From: Erysipelotrichaceae bacterium
GTDB taxonomy: Bacteria; Bacillota_I; Bacilli_A; Erysipelotrichales; Erysipelotrichaceae
Direction of reading: 5' to 3'
NCBI GenBank assembly: GCA_900759455.1
Contig: CAAEVI010000006.1
Coordinates: 1-26,242, forward strand
DNA length: 26,242 bases
The position numbers were made by a program, and so were the translations under genes. Below are positions 1 through 8,406 of the stretch, piece after piece (the first letter of the stretch is position 1; every line of letters begins with the position of its first letter). The notes beneath the pieces are model-generated. The model was not told where the DNA came from. It saw only the letters and a program-made list of their open reading frames with translations, and did not search any database.

Positions 1-12
1 TGTACCATAAAG

Positions 13-38
13 AAAAAGGATCCTGTAATACAGAATCC
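13..38 (-). terminator. Probable folT terminator
   Basis: Read on the minus strand, GGATTCTGTA and TACAGGATCC form a near-perfect hairpin (one G-U pair) followed by five T. It lies about 85 bases beyond the folT stop codon. The T tract is short, so termination may be incomplete. The bases between this hairpin and the gene show nothing else recognisable. Confidence 0.6.
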
Positions 39-122
39 AGCTTTCATCCTCTTGGGTGGTTTTTTTCTGGTGTCCGTTTTACAGGGTCCATTTTATGAAG
101 TGAAAGGAGACTGTTTTTTTAT

Positions 123-680
123 TTATCTGTTTACTTGTGATCTGCGTATCTTTTCGCAGATCTTCATCACGTAATATAACGCCGCAATGTCAAATGGCAG
201 GGCAATGATGTTTTTGACGATGCGGATGCTGAGGTAATACAGGAATGTGTTTCCCATCGTCATCGACATCCATAACGGATTAAGCAAGAGGTTCACCACA
301 AGGACAACGCCGATGCGGGCGACGATGCATCGACGCAGCGTGATCTTTTCCTGATGGTAAAAAATCGTACCGTAAAAAAAGCCGATAAACATGGCGTTGA
401 TCATCCAGCCGGGGAACCAGGGACCGTTGGGATACAGGACATACGCAAGCGTATCCGAGATAATGCCTGCCGCGGCATTCAGCCAGGGACCGAAAAACAG
501 ACCGCTGGCTGCGACCGCTACGCTGGCAAATGAAATCGTCAGCACATTGGGGATGATGCGGATGCTGGCATAAGAGGAGAGGATGATGTTAAGTGCCGTA
601 AACAGGGAAACACCAACTAGTGCCTGTACTTTTTTTCCTTCTTTCCAGCTTTCTTTTAGTGTCAGATAGAGTTTGTTCAT
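123..680 (-). CDS. folT: Folate ECF transporter S component FolT
   Basis: A 185-residue hydrophobic protein with about five to six membrane segments. It is the substrate-binding (S) subunit of an energy-coupling factor transporter and works with EcfA/EcfA'/EcfT encoded elsewhere to import folate. The family signature is visible around residues 84-104: YPNGPWFPGW followed by a small-residue stretch and FFYG. LNPLW near residue 133 also fits FolT. An AGGAGG ribosome binding site lies 9 bases before the ATG. The assignment to folate rather than another vitamin is strongly supported by the THF riboswitch in the leader. The gene is monocistronic, divergent from pta, and has no mutations or truncation. 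Confidence 0.9.
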   Translation of the reverse strand: MNKLYLTLKESWKEGKKVQALVGVSLFTALNIILSSYASIRIIPNVLTISFASVAVAASGLFFGPWLNAAAGIISDTLAYVLYPNGPWFPGWMINAMFIGFFYGTIFYHQEKITLRRCIVARIGVVLVVNLLLNPLWMSMTMGNTFLYYLSIRIVKNIIALPFDIAALYYVMKICEKIRRSQVNR

Positions 681-688
681 AAAAAAAT

Positions 689-779
689 ACCTCCTTTTCC
701 ATATTGCAAATGAAAAAAAGAGGTTATCTGCTTTTCATTGGCAACAGCGGGATGCGAAACATGAACCGCAAGATAACTT
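689..779 (-). promoter_or_regulatory. Expression platform of the folT riboswitch
   Basis: Two mutually competing pairings are visible on the minus strand. (1) ACCUCUUUUU (715-724) can pair with AAAAGGAGGU (689-698), a 10-bp pairing with one G-U that covers the folT Shine-Dalgarno. (2) GUUAUCUUGC inside the aptamer (768-777) can pair with GCAGAUAAC (723-731), which overlaps the edge of the anti-Shine-Dalgarno and is followed by CCTC and seven T. When the aptamer is folded, arm (2) is occupied, so the anti-Shine-Dalgarno would be free to block translation. That gives OFF with folate. A weak terminator role for hairpin (2) is the alternative. The pairings are seen; the switching logic is inferred. 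Confidence 0.65.
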
Positions 780-840
780 TTCGCCCGGCTGACCACTCCC
801 CGTTCAGCCGATACTTAACGCACATGCTTCTACTCTGCTA
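742..840 (-). ncRNA. THF (tetrahydrofolate) riboswitch aptamer
   Basis: The minus-strand leader of folT carries the conserved THF motif in order. P1 is AGCAG/CUGUU, followed by AGAGUAG. P2 is AAGCAUG/CAUGUUU, with the conserved GCGUUAAGU next to it. P3 is CGGCUGA/UCAGCCG (804-810 with 786-792). The P3 loop CGGGG (798-802) can pair with UCCCG (748-752) as the expected pseudoknot, followed by GCAUCCCGCU. Transcription from the mapped promoter would begin within a few bases of the aptamer. THF riboswitches are known upstream of folT in Firmicutes, so sequence and context agree. Confidence 0.93.
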
Positions 841-848
841 ACGAATTC

Positions 849-877
849 ATTATAGCGGCAGGAAGAATGCTTTGCAA
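849..877 (-). promoter_or_regulatory. folT promoter
   Basis: On the minus strand TTGCAA (872-877) is followed by a 17-bp spacer and a consensus TATAAT (849-854). The predicted start, about 842, falls right at the 5' edge of the THF aptamer. Confidence 0.85.
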
Positions 878-932
878 TGCTTTTACGGGAAAATATACGG
901 AAATATATTTCTGCGTCATATCTGATGCGTTC

Positions 933-950
933 ATGTGATAAACTTCACAT
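933..950. promoter_or_regulatory. Palindromic operator, Rex- or Crp/Fnr-like
   Basis: ATGTGATAAACTTCACAT is a perfect inverted repeat, ATGTGA-N6-TCACAT, in the folT/pta intergenic region. It matches TGTGA-N6-TCACA (Crp and Bacillus Fnr type) exactly and the Rex consensus TTGTGAANNNNTTCACAA except at three positions. It sits about 50-60 bases upstream of the probable pta start site, so pta is the likelier target. Which regulator binds is not decidable here. Confidence 0.6.
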
Positions 951-952
951 TT

Positions 953-987
953 TTGTCCTTTTCTTTTACCATTCGCACTTGTATAAT
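953..987 (+). promoter_or_regulatory. pta promoter
   Basis: A consensus TATAAT lies at 982-987, about 33 bases before the pta ATG, in an AT-rich stretch. No good -35 hexamer sits at 17 bases; the region upstream is only T-rich (TTGTCC at 953-958 is too far). A weak -35 is consistent with dependence on an activator. A second possible -10, TATGAT, lies at 991-996. Confidence 0.65.
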
Positions 988-1019
988 AGTTATGATATGA
1001 AAGAGAGGGTTTACAGACA

Positions 1020-1994
1020 ATGTTTGTAGATGATTTAAGAGTAAAAATCAAAGGCAAAGGTGTCAGAATTGTATTTACAGAGGGACCGGATCCTCGTGTG
1101 CAGGAGGCGGCGGTGCGTCTCCATAAAGAAGAGATCCTCGATCCGGTACTTTTGGGCGACCCTGCTGAAATTGCGGAAACAGCCAAAAAATACGGCTTTG
1201 ATCTGGAGGGAATCAGCGTGATGACGCCGAAAGATTTCCCGGATATGGATCGAATGGTTACACGCATGATCGAACTTCGTCGTGGTAAGATGGATGAGGC
1301 AAGCTGCCGTAAGGCGCTGCAGCAGACAAACTATTTCGGAACAATGCTGGTACAGATGGGATATGCGGACGGCCTTCTTGGCGGCGCTACATATTCAACT
1401 GCGGATACTGTTCGTCCGGCACTGCAGCTGGTAAAGGCCGCACCTGGAAACTCGATTGTTTCCAGCTGCTTCGTTTTGGTAAAAGGGGAAGAACAGCTGT
1501 TCATGGGAGACTGCTCCATCAATATCAATCCGAACGCGGATGAGCTGGTCGAAATTACGATGCAGACAGCAAATACAGTAAAACAGCTTGGCATTCAGCC
1601 TCGCATCGGTCTGCTTTCTTATTCAACGCTCGGTTCTGCAAAAGGTGAAAGCGTAGCAAAAGTACGTGAAGCAGCCCTGCGTCTGAGCCGTCTGCCGCTG
1701 GATTACAAAGTGGAGGGCGAAATGCAGTTTGACTGCTGTGTAGCACCACAAGTTGCTGCGTTAAAAGCACCGAATTCAGAGATTGCGGGCAATATTAACA
1801 CGTTCATCTTCCCGAATATCGATGCCGGAAATATCGGTTATAAAATTGCCGCACGTCTGGGCGGCTGGGAAGCGATCGGCCCGATCCTGCAGGGATTAAA
1901 TGCACCGATCAACGATTTGTCACGCGGCTGCAATGCAGAGGAAATCTACAAGATGTCAATTGTGACAGCAGCACAGAAATTCATGGATATCTAA
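1020..1994 (+). CDS. pta: Phosphate acetyltransferase
   Basis: A 324-residue cytoplasmic enzyme, the usual length of short-form Pta. It converts acetyl-CoA and phosphate to acetyl phosphate and CoA, the first step of acetate fermentation with ATP gain through acetate kinase. Family hallmarks include FTEGPDPRVQEAA near residue 20, GGATYSTADTVRPAL near 121, the signature SYSTLGSAKGE near 200-210, and a C-terminal GPILQGLNAPINDLSRG. The start is the ATG preceded by AGAGAGGG. ackA is not next to it. It is a single-gene unit closed by a terminator 12 bases past the stop. Phosphotransbutyrylase is a relative but lacks this close resemblance. Confidence 0.95.
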   Translation: MFVDDLRVKIKGKGVRIVFTEGPDPRVQEAAVRLHKEEILDPVLLGDPAEIAETAKKYGFDLEGISVMTPKDFPDMDRMVTRMIELRRGKMDEASCRKALQQTNYFGTMLVQMGYADGLLGGATYSTADTVRPALQLVKAAPGNSIVSSCFVLVKGEEQLFMGDCSININPNADELVEITMQTANTVKQLGIQPRIGLLSYSTLGSAKGESVAKVREAALRLSRLPLDYKVEGEMQFDCCVAPQVAALKAPNSEIAGNINTFIFPNIDAGNIGYKIAARLGGWEAIGPILQGLNAPINDLSRGCNAEEIYKMSIVTAAQKFMDI

Positions 1995-2004
1995 TCGATC
2001 ATTC

Positions 2005-2028
2005 AAAAGCGGCTATGCCGCTTTTTTT
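2005..2028 (+). terminator. pta terminator
   Basis: The hairpin AAAGCGGC-TAT-GCCGCTTT runs into a T tract just after pta. Confidence 0.92.
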
Positions 2029-2084
2029 CATGAAATCATCAGGAATCTTACGCAAATGAAACATGTCGGAAAAAAAGAGTATGC

Positions 2085-2090
2085 TATAAT
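2085..2090 (+). promoter_or_regulatory. Extended -10 promoter of the P-type ATPase gene
   Basis: TGCTATAAT (2082-2090) is an extended -10 element. Transcription would begin near 2097, leaving a leader of about 20 bases before the GTG at 2116. This rules out the longer in-frame start at 2056, whose codons would lie upstream of the transcript. Confidence 0.75.
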
Positions 2091-2115
2091 TGACATACAA
2101 AGGCAGGTGCTGCAA

Positions 2116-4473
2116 GTGAAAAAAGAGCTGAAAAAATTAACGGATCTTGATCAGGGTCTTTGCCGGGATGAAGTTGATGTTCGCATCAAAGAGGGGCAAT
2201 ATAATGTTCAGCCACAGCGGACAACAAAAAGTTATCGGGCGATCATATACGGCAATCTTTTTACTTTGTTCAATCTGATCAATGTCGTACTGGCTCTGCT
2301 TGTTTTTTTTACCGGAAATTACCGCAATATGCTGTTCATGGGCGTCGTGGCGTCCAATCTGTGTATCGGAATATTTCAGGAAATCCGTTCCAAACGTGTT
2401 TTGGACCGATTGTCATTACTGTCGCAGGGACGCGTTAAAGTCATACGAAATGCCGCCGTGTCTGAAATTACTGTCGATCAGATCGTCATGGACGATTTGC
2501 TGATCTTGGAGAACGGCAATCAGATTCCCTGTGATGCGGTCGTGCGTCAGGGCAAGATCGAATGCAATGAATCGCTGGTCAGCGGTGAGTCGGATATCAT
2601 TCCTAAAACGGAGGGCAACTTTCTTTATTCGGGCAGCTTTGTCGTCAGCGGCAAGGCCGTCGCACAGGTTTGTGCAGTCGGCAATGATACATATGTGCAG
2701 ACGATACTGGGACATGCCAAACAAGTTCGCCGGCATCCTTCCCAGCTGCGTGATGCCATTAATTTTATTATCAAGTGTGCGAGCATCGTCCTGATTCCTC
2801 TGGGGGTTATGCTGTTTGCAAAACAGCTGTTCCTGAGTCATGCCACACTCAATGACGCCATCACGGCAACCGTTGCGGGAGTGGTCGGCATGATTCCCGA
2901 AGGGCTTGTGCTTTTGACAAGCGTGGCACTGGCTGTCGGTGTCATCACGCTGGCACGCCGGCAGACGCTTGTGCAGGAGCTGTACTGCATCGAAACACTG
3001 GCACGTGTCGACCTTCTTTGTTTTGACAAGACCGGAACGCTGACAGAAGGGACGATGAGGGTAGAGGAGATCATTTCGTTTCAAAACAGTGATGTAAAAG
3101 ATATCCTGGCACATTACTATCATGATCTGGAGGATAACAATGCAACGGCGCAGGCGCTGCGTGCTTTGTGTCCGCCAGCCGCCGGATGGAATTGTACAAA
3201 GACGCTGCCGTTTTCCAGTTCCCGTAAAGCCAGTGCCGTTGCGTATGATGGGCGAGGCACCTATCTGATCGGTGCATATGAGTTCCTTTTTTCGCAAATT
3301 GATAAGGAAGTCAAAGCAAAGATCGATTATTATGCAGATCAGGGAAAACGTGTCGTCGTTTTGGCTCACAGCAATGATCCGATATGCAGTGACTTGAAGC
3401 AGATGAACCTGACACTGCTTGCCCTGCTTGTTCTAAGTGATCCGATCCGTCCGCAGGCGGCAGACATTCTTGATTATTTTTATCAGCAGGGCGTGGACGT
3501 CAAGATCATCAGCGGCGATGACGTAAAGACTGTTCATGAAATCGCAAGGCAATGTCGTGTGCGTAATGCAGATGCATATGTAGATGCATCAAAGCTGAAT
3601 GATGCGCAGCTGGAAGAAGCGCTGGAGACAAATACCGTGTTTGGCAGGGTATCGCCGATGCAAAAGAAAAATATGATTCGGGCCCTGAAAGCCAAAGGGC
3701 ATGTGACGGCAATGAGTGGCGACGGTGTTAATGATGTTATGGCACTGAAAGAAGCGGACTGTTCCATTGCTATGGCACAAGGCAGTGAAGCCGCGAAAAA
3801 TATTTCCAATCTGGTATTGCTGGATTCTGATTTTGCCCATTTGCCGCAGATCGTTGACGAAGGACGCCGCGTGATCAATAATATTCAGCGCACAGCCTCA
3901 TTGTTTCTGGTAAAAACGACATTTTCCGTTTTATTGTCTTTGCTTACGCTGTTCTTCATCCCGATTTATCCTTTTGAACCGATCCAGCTTACTTTGATTT
4001 CAACGGTTTCGATCGGCATGCCTTCTTTTTTCCTGGCGCTGGAAGCAAATCACGAGCGCATCAAAGGAAATTTCCTGTTCAATGTATTCAAGAATGCAAT
4101 CCCCGGCGCGCTTTGTGTTGTTTTGTCTGTCTTATATGTCTATGGGCTGACCGCAGCCGAACCGATGAGCAGAGAAGTCATCTCGACCATGTGTGTGCTG
4201 TTGGCAGGATTCAGTTCGCTGGCTGTACTGTTTCATGTCTGCTGTCCTTTTGATCGGAACCGACTGATCATTTTCATAGCGATGTGTGCTCTGTTCCTGA
4301 TTTGTATCAATGTGGAATTTCTCAGGAGCTGGTTCATGCTGAAACATTTAAGCATGCAGCAGTTGCTGTATGTCGTCGTCGGCATGATCTTGATTCCGCT
4401 GATTCAGAAGGTTTTGTACCGGTGCAGCGACAGCGTGCTTCGGCGGCTGTTCCTTTGCAGTGAAGATTCATGA
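2116..4473 (+). CDS. CtpE-like cation-transporting P-type ATPase
   Basis: A 785-residue integral membrane pump, starting at GTG 2116 behind AGGCAGG. Core motifs are all present: SGES in the actuator domain near residue 160, PEGL in the fourth membrane segment (Pro about 261), DKTGT with the phosphorylated Asp about 304, an N-domain with PFSSSRKASAV, SGDD in the P-domain, and GDGVND near 535. Four or more hydrophobic segments follow in the C-terminal part. The PEGL and FSS-RK patterns place it with the CtpE/Exp7 group rather than heavy-metal or Kdp pumps. There is no N-terminal CXXC metal-binding domain. Mycobacterial CtpE has been linked to calcium uptake, so Ca2+ is a reasonable but unproven substrate. 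It is transcribed alone. Confidence 0.88.
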   Translation: MKKELKKLTDLDQGLCRDEVDVRIKEGQYNVQPQRTTKSYRAIIYGNLFTLFNLINVVLALLVFFTGNYRNMLFMGVVASNLCIGIFQEIRSKRVLDRLSLLSQGRVKVIRNAAVSEITVDQIVMDDLLILENGNQIPCDAVVRQGKIECNESLVSGESDIIPKTEGNFLYSGSFVVSGKAVAQVCAVGNDTYVQTILGHAKQVRRHPSQLRDAINFIIKCASIVLIPLGVMLFAKQLFLSHATLNDAITATVAGVVGMIPEGLVLLTSVALAVGVITLARRQTLVQELYCIETLARVDLLCFDKTGTLTEGTMRVEEIISFQNSDVKDILAHYYHDLEDNNATAQALRALCPPAAGWNCTKTLPFSSSRKASAVAYDGRGTYLIGAYEFLFSQIDKEVKAKIDYYADQGKRVVVLAHSNDPICSDLKQMNLTLLALLVLSDPIRPQAADILDYFYQQGVDVKIISGDDVKTVHEIARQCRVRNADAYVDASKLNDAQLEEALETNTVFGRVSPMQKKNMIRALKAKGHVTAMSGDGVNDVMALKEADCSIAMAQGSEAAKNISNLVLLDSDFAHLPQIVDEGRRVINNIQRTASLFLVKTTFSVLLSLLTLFFIPIYPFEPIQLTLISTVSIGMPSFFLALEANHERIKGNFLFNVFKNAIPGALCVVLSVLYVYGLTAAEPMSREVISTMCVLLAGFSSLAVLFHVCCPFDRNRLIIFIAMCALFLICINVEFLRSWFMLKHLSMQQLLYVVVGMILIPLIQKVLYRCSDSVLRRLFLCSEDS

Positions 4474-4474
4474 T

Positions 4475-4508
4475 AAAGACTTCCGTATTGCGTGCGGAGG
4501 TCTTTTTT
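4475..4508 (+). terminator. Terminator after the P-type ATPase gene
   Basis: The arms AAGACTTCCG and CGGAGGTCTT pair imperfectly (one bulge) around a loop of about nine bases and end in six T. The hairpin starts immediately after the stop codon. Confidence 0.88.
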
Positions 4509-4542
4509 GCGCGAATGGAGTGCGAAAAAGAATAAGGTGTTA

Positions 4543-4548
4543 TATAAT
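4543..4548 (+). promoter_or_regulatory. Probable promoter of the uvrA-hprK-lgt-trxB operon
   Basis: TATAAT lies in the gap after the preceding terminator, about 75 bases before the uvrA start. No convincing -35 was found. No LexA- or DinR-type operator is evident around it. Confidence 0.55.
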
Positions 4549-4621
4549 AAAAAGGTATGAAAACAACGCAGGGATGTATAGCTGCTGTCTCTGCGGCAAA
4601 AGATAGAATGAGGTGAATTGC

Positions 4622-7441
4622 ATGAATAAGGATTGGATCGTGATCAAAGGAGCGAGAGAAAACAATCTGAAACATATTGATGTGAAGGTACCCCGTGATA
4701 AATTTGTCATCATGACGGGAGTTTCCGGTTCCGGAAAAACTTCATTGGCTTTCGACACAATTTATGCGGAAGGTCAGCGGCGTTATGTCGAATCATTAAG
4801 CGCATATGCAAGACAGTTTCTGGGGAACAGTGAAAAACCGGAAGTAGACAGCATCGAGGGTCTTTCTCCGGCCATTTCCATTGATCAGAAGACCACCAGC
4901 AACAACCCGCGTTCTACGGTCGGAACGGTGACGGAGATCTATGATTATCTCCGTCTGCTTTATGCCCGTATCGGGGTTCCGTATTGTCCGACGCATCATG
5001 AGCCGATCACATCACAGACGATCAAACAGATGATCGATCGGATCATGGAACTGCCGGACCGTACCCGTCTGCAGATCCTGGCGCCGATCGTGAAGGGGAA
5101 GAAAGGAACACACAAAGACCTTCTTGCCCGGCTTGTGCGGGAAGGATATGTTAGAGCACGCATCGATCATGAGATACGGATTCTGGAAGAAGTGGAACAA
5201 CTTGAGAAAAACAAGAAACATGATATCGATGTGGTCGTGGATCGAATCGTGAAAAGTGATGACCGGTCCCGTCTGCATGATTCGCTGGAAAGCGCATTGA
5301 AGCTCAGTGACGGTCTTGCCGTCGTAGCTTACGGTGAGGAGGAAATCCTGTTCTCCAGCAACTACGCCTGCAAGTACTGCGGTTTTTCGATACCGAAGCT
5401 GGAGCCGAAGTTATTCTCATTCAATGCTCCTTTCGGGGCGTGTCCGACATGCAAAGGTCTTGGTTTTACTCAGAAGGTGGATATCGATTACCTGATTCCT
5501 GACCGCAGCAAGAGCATCCGTGATGGCGGCATTGTTTTTTATAAAAATATCGTTGATTCCGAAAATCTGGAATGGCAGCGTTTCAAGGCACTGCTTGATC
5601 ATTATCATATCAGCGTGGATACTGCCCTGAACGAGCTCAGCAAGCGTGAAATGGATCTTATTTTATATGGATCGGATGAGCCGATCGCTTATACGCTTTA
5701 TTCCCGAAGCGGCAATGTGACCAGAAAAAATGAATTTATCGAAGGCGTTGCCAATCTGATCGAGCGGCGGTATATGGAAACGAGCAGTTCCATGTCAAGA
5801 GAATGGCTGGGAACATTCATGGCCGAAATGCCGTGTCCGACCTGCGGCGGCAAACGGCTCAATGAACAGGCACTCAGTGTTTATGTCGGCGGTAAAAATA
5901 TCCATGAATGGACAGAAATGAGCGTGCGTGATGCGGTTGTGTTCATGAGAGATCTTGAACTGACCCCGCAGCAGCAGGAGATCGCCCGTCTGATCGTAAA
6001 GGAAATCCGGGATCGCTTAAGTTTTCTGGAAAATGTGGGCCTAGGTTATTTGACGCTGGATCGCATTGCCGGCTCTCTTTCCGGCGGTGAAGCACAGCGG
6101 ATCCGGCTGGCAACACAGATCGGTAGTCATCTCAGCGGCGTGTTGTATGTACTGGATGAACCAAGCATCGGTCTGCATCAGCGGGATAATGACCGTTTGA
6201 TCAATACGCTGAAAGATATGCGTGATCTGGGCAATTCGCTGATCGTCGTCGAGCATGATGAGGATACGATGCGGGCATCTGACTATATCATTGACATCGG
6301 CCCGGGTGCCGGCATCCACGGTGGAAGGGTCGTTGCCTGCGGTACACCGCAGGAGGTCATGGAAAACGAAAACTCCATTACCGGTGCTTACCTGAGCGGA
6401 CGCATGAAGATCGAAGTGCCTGCAGGCCGGCGCAAGGGCAACGGCAAAAAACTGCGTGTCGTCAAGGCGGCCTGCAACAATCTGAAAAACGTAACAGTGG
6501 ATTTTCCGCTGGGAACCTTTATCTGTGTGTGCGGAGTCAGCGGTTCGGGAAAATCATCACTGGTCAACGAAATTCTGACTAAGGGGATCCAGCATGCACT
6601 GGGCCGTGTCCGCATCAAGCCCGGCAAGCATAAAGAAATCAAGGGAATTGAGAATATTGACAAGATCATCAATATCGATCAGGATCCGATCGGACGCACA
6701 CCGCGTTCCAATCCTGCTACCTATACCGGTGTATTTGATGATATCCGTGAGTTGTATGCACAGACTCCGGAGGCACGCCTGCGCGGTTATGACAGAGGAA
6801 GATTTTCCTTCAATGTAAAAGGCGGCCGCTGTGAAGCCTGTCAGGGTGACGGTATCCTGCGCATTTCGATGCATTTTTTGCCGGATGTTTATGTACCGTG
6901 CGAGGAATGCGGCGGTAAGCGTTATAATGAAGAAACCCTGCAGGTAACTTACAAAGGAAAGAATATCTACGATGTGCTCGAAATGAGCATCGAGGAGGCA
7001 ATCGACTTCTTTGCCAGTGTGCCTAAGATCCGCCATAAGCTGCAGACATTGAAAGATGTGGGACTGGGCTATGTCAAGCTGGGACAGAGCGCGACGACAC
7101 TTTCCGGAGGAGAAGCACAGCGTGTCAAGCTGGCCAGTGAGCTGCAGCGAAAAGCAACGGGAAAAACATTGTTTGTCCTGGATGAGCCGACGACCGGGCT
7201 TCACAGTCATGATGTCAAGAAACTGCTGGAGGTCTTGCAGCGAATCGTCGACAACGGTGATACGGTCGTGGTCATCGAACATAATCTGGATGTGATCAAA
7301 AGTGCGGACTATCTGATCGATCTGGGACCGGAAGGCGGCGATGAAGGCGGAGAAATTGTGGCAACGGGAACACCGGAACAAGTGGCCGCCTGCGAACAGA
7401 GTCATACCGGACGTTACCTGAAAAGATTACTGGAGGTATAG
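4622..7441 (+). CDS. uvrA: Excinuclease ABC subunit A
   Basis: A 939-residue DNA damage sensor of nucleotide excision repair, working as a dimer with UvrB. Both ABC modules are complete. The first has Walker A GVSGSGKTS near residue 32, a signature LSGGEAQRIRLA and LDEPSIGLH. The second has GVSGSGKSS, LSGGEAQRVKLA and LDEPTTGLH. Zinc-binding CXXC pairs are present (CKYC with CPTC, and CEAC with CEEC). Length is normal for the family. ATG 4622 is preferred because AGGTG lies six bases ahead of it; the upstream in-frame GTG is that Shine-Dalgarno itself. uvrB is not in the window. The stop is two bases before hprK, so the two are co-transcribed. It resembles housekeeping UvrA, not the shorter drug-resistance paralogues. 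Confidence 0.97.
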   Translation: MNKDWIVIKGARENNLKHIDVKVPRDKFVIMTGVSGSGKTSLAFDTIYAEGQRRYVESLSAYARQFLGNSEKPEVDSIEGLSPAISIDQKTTSNNPRSTVGTVTEIYDYLRLLYARIGVPYCPTHHEPITSQTIKQMIDRIMELPDRTRLQILAPIVKGKKGTHKDLLARLVREGYVRARIDHEIRILEEVEQLEKNKKHDIDVVVDRIVKSDDRSRLHDSLESALKLSDGLAVVAYGEEEILFSSNYACKYCGFSIPKLEPKLFSFNAPFGACPTCKGLGFTQKVDIDYLIPDRSKSIRDGGIVFYKNIVDSENLEWQRFKALLDHYHISVDTALNELSKREMDLILYGSDEPIAYTLYSRSGNVTRKNEFIEGVANLIERRYMETSSSMSREWLGTFMAEMPCPTCGGKRLNEQALSVYVGGKNIHEWTEMSVRDAVVFMRDLELTPQQQEIARLIVKEIRDRLSFLENVGLGYLTLDRIAGSLSGGEAQRIRLATQIGSHLSGVLYVLDEPSIGLHQRDNDRLINTLKDMRDLGNSLIVVEHDEDTMRASDYIIDIGPGAGIHGGRVVACGTPQEVMENENSITGAYLSGRMKIEVPAGRRKGNGKKLRVVKAACNNLKNVTVDFPLGTFICVCGVSGSGKSSLVNEILTKGIQHALGRVRIKPGKHKEIKGIENIDKIINIDQDPIGRTPRSNPATYTGVFDDIRELYAQTPEARLRGYDRGRFSFNVKGGRCEACQGDGILRISMHFLPDVYVPCEECGGKRYNEETLQVTYKGKNIYDVLEMSIEEAIDFFASVPKIRHKLQTLKDVGLGYVKLGQSATTLSGGEAQRVKLASELQRKATGKTLFVLDEPTTGLHSHDVKKLLEVLQRIVDNGDTVVVIEHNLDVIKSADYLIDLGPEGGDEGGEIVATGTPEQVAACEQSHTGRYLKRLLEV

Positions 7442-7443
7442 AG

Positions 7444-8406
7444 ATGGAAAACAAATACGTAACTGTACAGGAATTTGCGGATTATTTTCAGTTTGAGCAG
7501 CTGACCGGCGATGAAGAATCGAGAAAACGCATCATCGAGCTGACGGATACCAATCGCCCCGGGCTCGAACTGGCCGGATTCTTTGATTATTCGCAGAAAA
7601 AACGTTTGATCATCCTGGGCGATAAGGAAATTGCTTATATCAATACAATGAGCGAAGCGGCACAGAAACGTTCTTTCGACTTTTTGACCAGGGAAGAGAC
7701 CCCGGCTCTTGTCATTACAAGAGGACACGAATGTCCGCCGATTCTGCGTGAATGTGCAATTGAAAAAAATTTTCCTATTTTTTCCTGCAGTGAAAAAACA
7801 AATCATACGATCGTCAATATCATTTCGTGGCTAGATGAAAAACTGGCAAAGTCGGTCTGTGTACACGGCGAACTGTTGTTGATCTACGGTACCGGTGTGC
7901 TGATCTGCGGTGAAAGCGGCATGGGTAAAAGCGAAATCGCCCTGGAACTGATTCGCCGCGGTCATCAGCTCGTGGCGGATGACCGTGTGGACTGTTCCCG
8001 CATTCATAACCGGATCGTCGGCTGTTCGCCGCAGCTGCTGGAAGGCATGCTGGAACTGCGCGGTGTCGGTGTCATCAACATCTCGAGAATGTACGGTGTC
8101 GGTGCCGTCGCTCCGAAGTCCAATGTCGATATTCAGATCACGCTGGAGGAATTTGATCCCAAGGCAAATTATGACCGTGTCGGAATAGAGGAAAAGAAAA
8201 GCGTGAATATTCTGGATGTTGAAATACCGAAAATCACGATTCCAGTGCGCGAGGGACGTTCCATGGGCGTCATCATCGAGAGTGCCGTAACCAATTATCT
8301 GCTTGCTAAGAACGGTTTGGATTCAGCCAAGGAATTTGAAAAACGAGTTCTTGAGTTCATAGAGAAAAACAAGGAGGAAACCAATGCGATTGTTTCCAAC
8401 CAGTAA
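7444..8406 (+). CDS. hprK: HPr kinase/phosphorylase
   Basis: A 320-residue cytoplasmic enzyme that phosphorylates HPr on Ser46 and also removes that phosphate, using Pi and releasing PPi. P-Ser-HPr is the co-repressor of CcpA at cre sites. The catalytic domain shows His at about 141 (VCVHGE), Walker A GESGMGKSE at about 156-164 and the family signature LELRGVGVINI near 204, with an N-terminal DRTGG-like domain before them. The ribosome binding site GGAGG lies inside the last codons of uvrA. The 3' end overlaps the next gene by 23 bases, indicating translational coupling. Its cis neighbours fit the conserved Firmicute order hprK-lgt-(ppaX)-trxB. Confidence 0.96.
   Translation: MENKYVTVQEFADYFQFEQLTGDEESRKRIIELTDTNRPGLELAGFFDYSQKKRLIILGDKEIAYINTMSEAAQKRSFDFLTREETPALVITRGHECPPILRECAIEKNFPIFSCSEKTNHTIVNIISWLDEKLAKSVCVHGELLLIYGTGVLICGESGMGKSEIALELIRRGHQLVADDRVDCSRIHNRIVGCSPQLLEGMLELRGVGVINISRMYGVGAVAPKSNVDIQITLEEFDPKANYDRVGIEEKKSVNILDVEIPKITIPVREGRSMGVIIESAVTNYLLAKNGLDSAKEFEKRVLEFIEKNKEETNAIVSNQ

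Noticed and set aside
41..80. T-box-like GGGTGG stretch with a T tract
   Set aside because: No specifier loop, no antiterminator consensus and no downstream gene on that strand.
2056..2115. Upstream ATG extension of the P-type ATPase gene
   Set aside because: The extended -10 element TGCTATAAT lies within it, so the transcript would start after these codons; GTG 2116 has a ribosome binding site.
2416..3369. 317-codon open frame on the minus strand
   Set aside because: It is antisense to the P-type ATPase core, which is fully conserved; composition is atypical for a protein.
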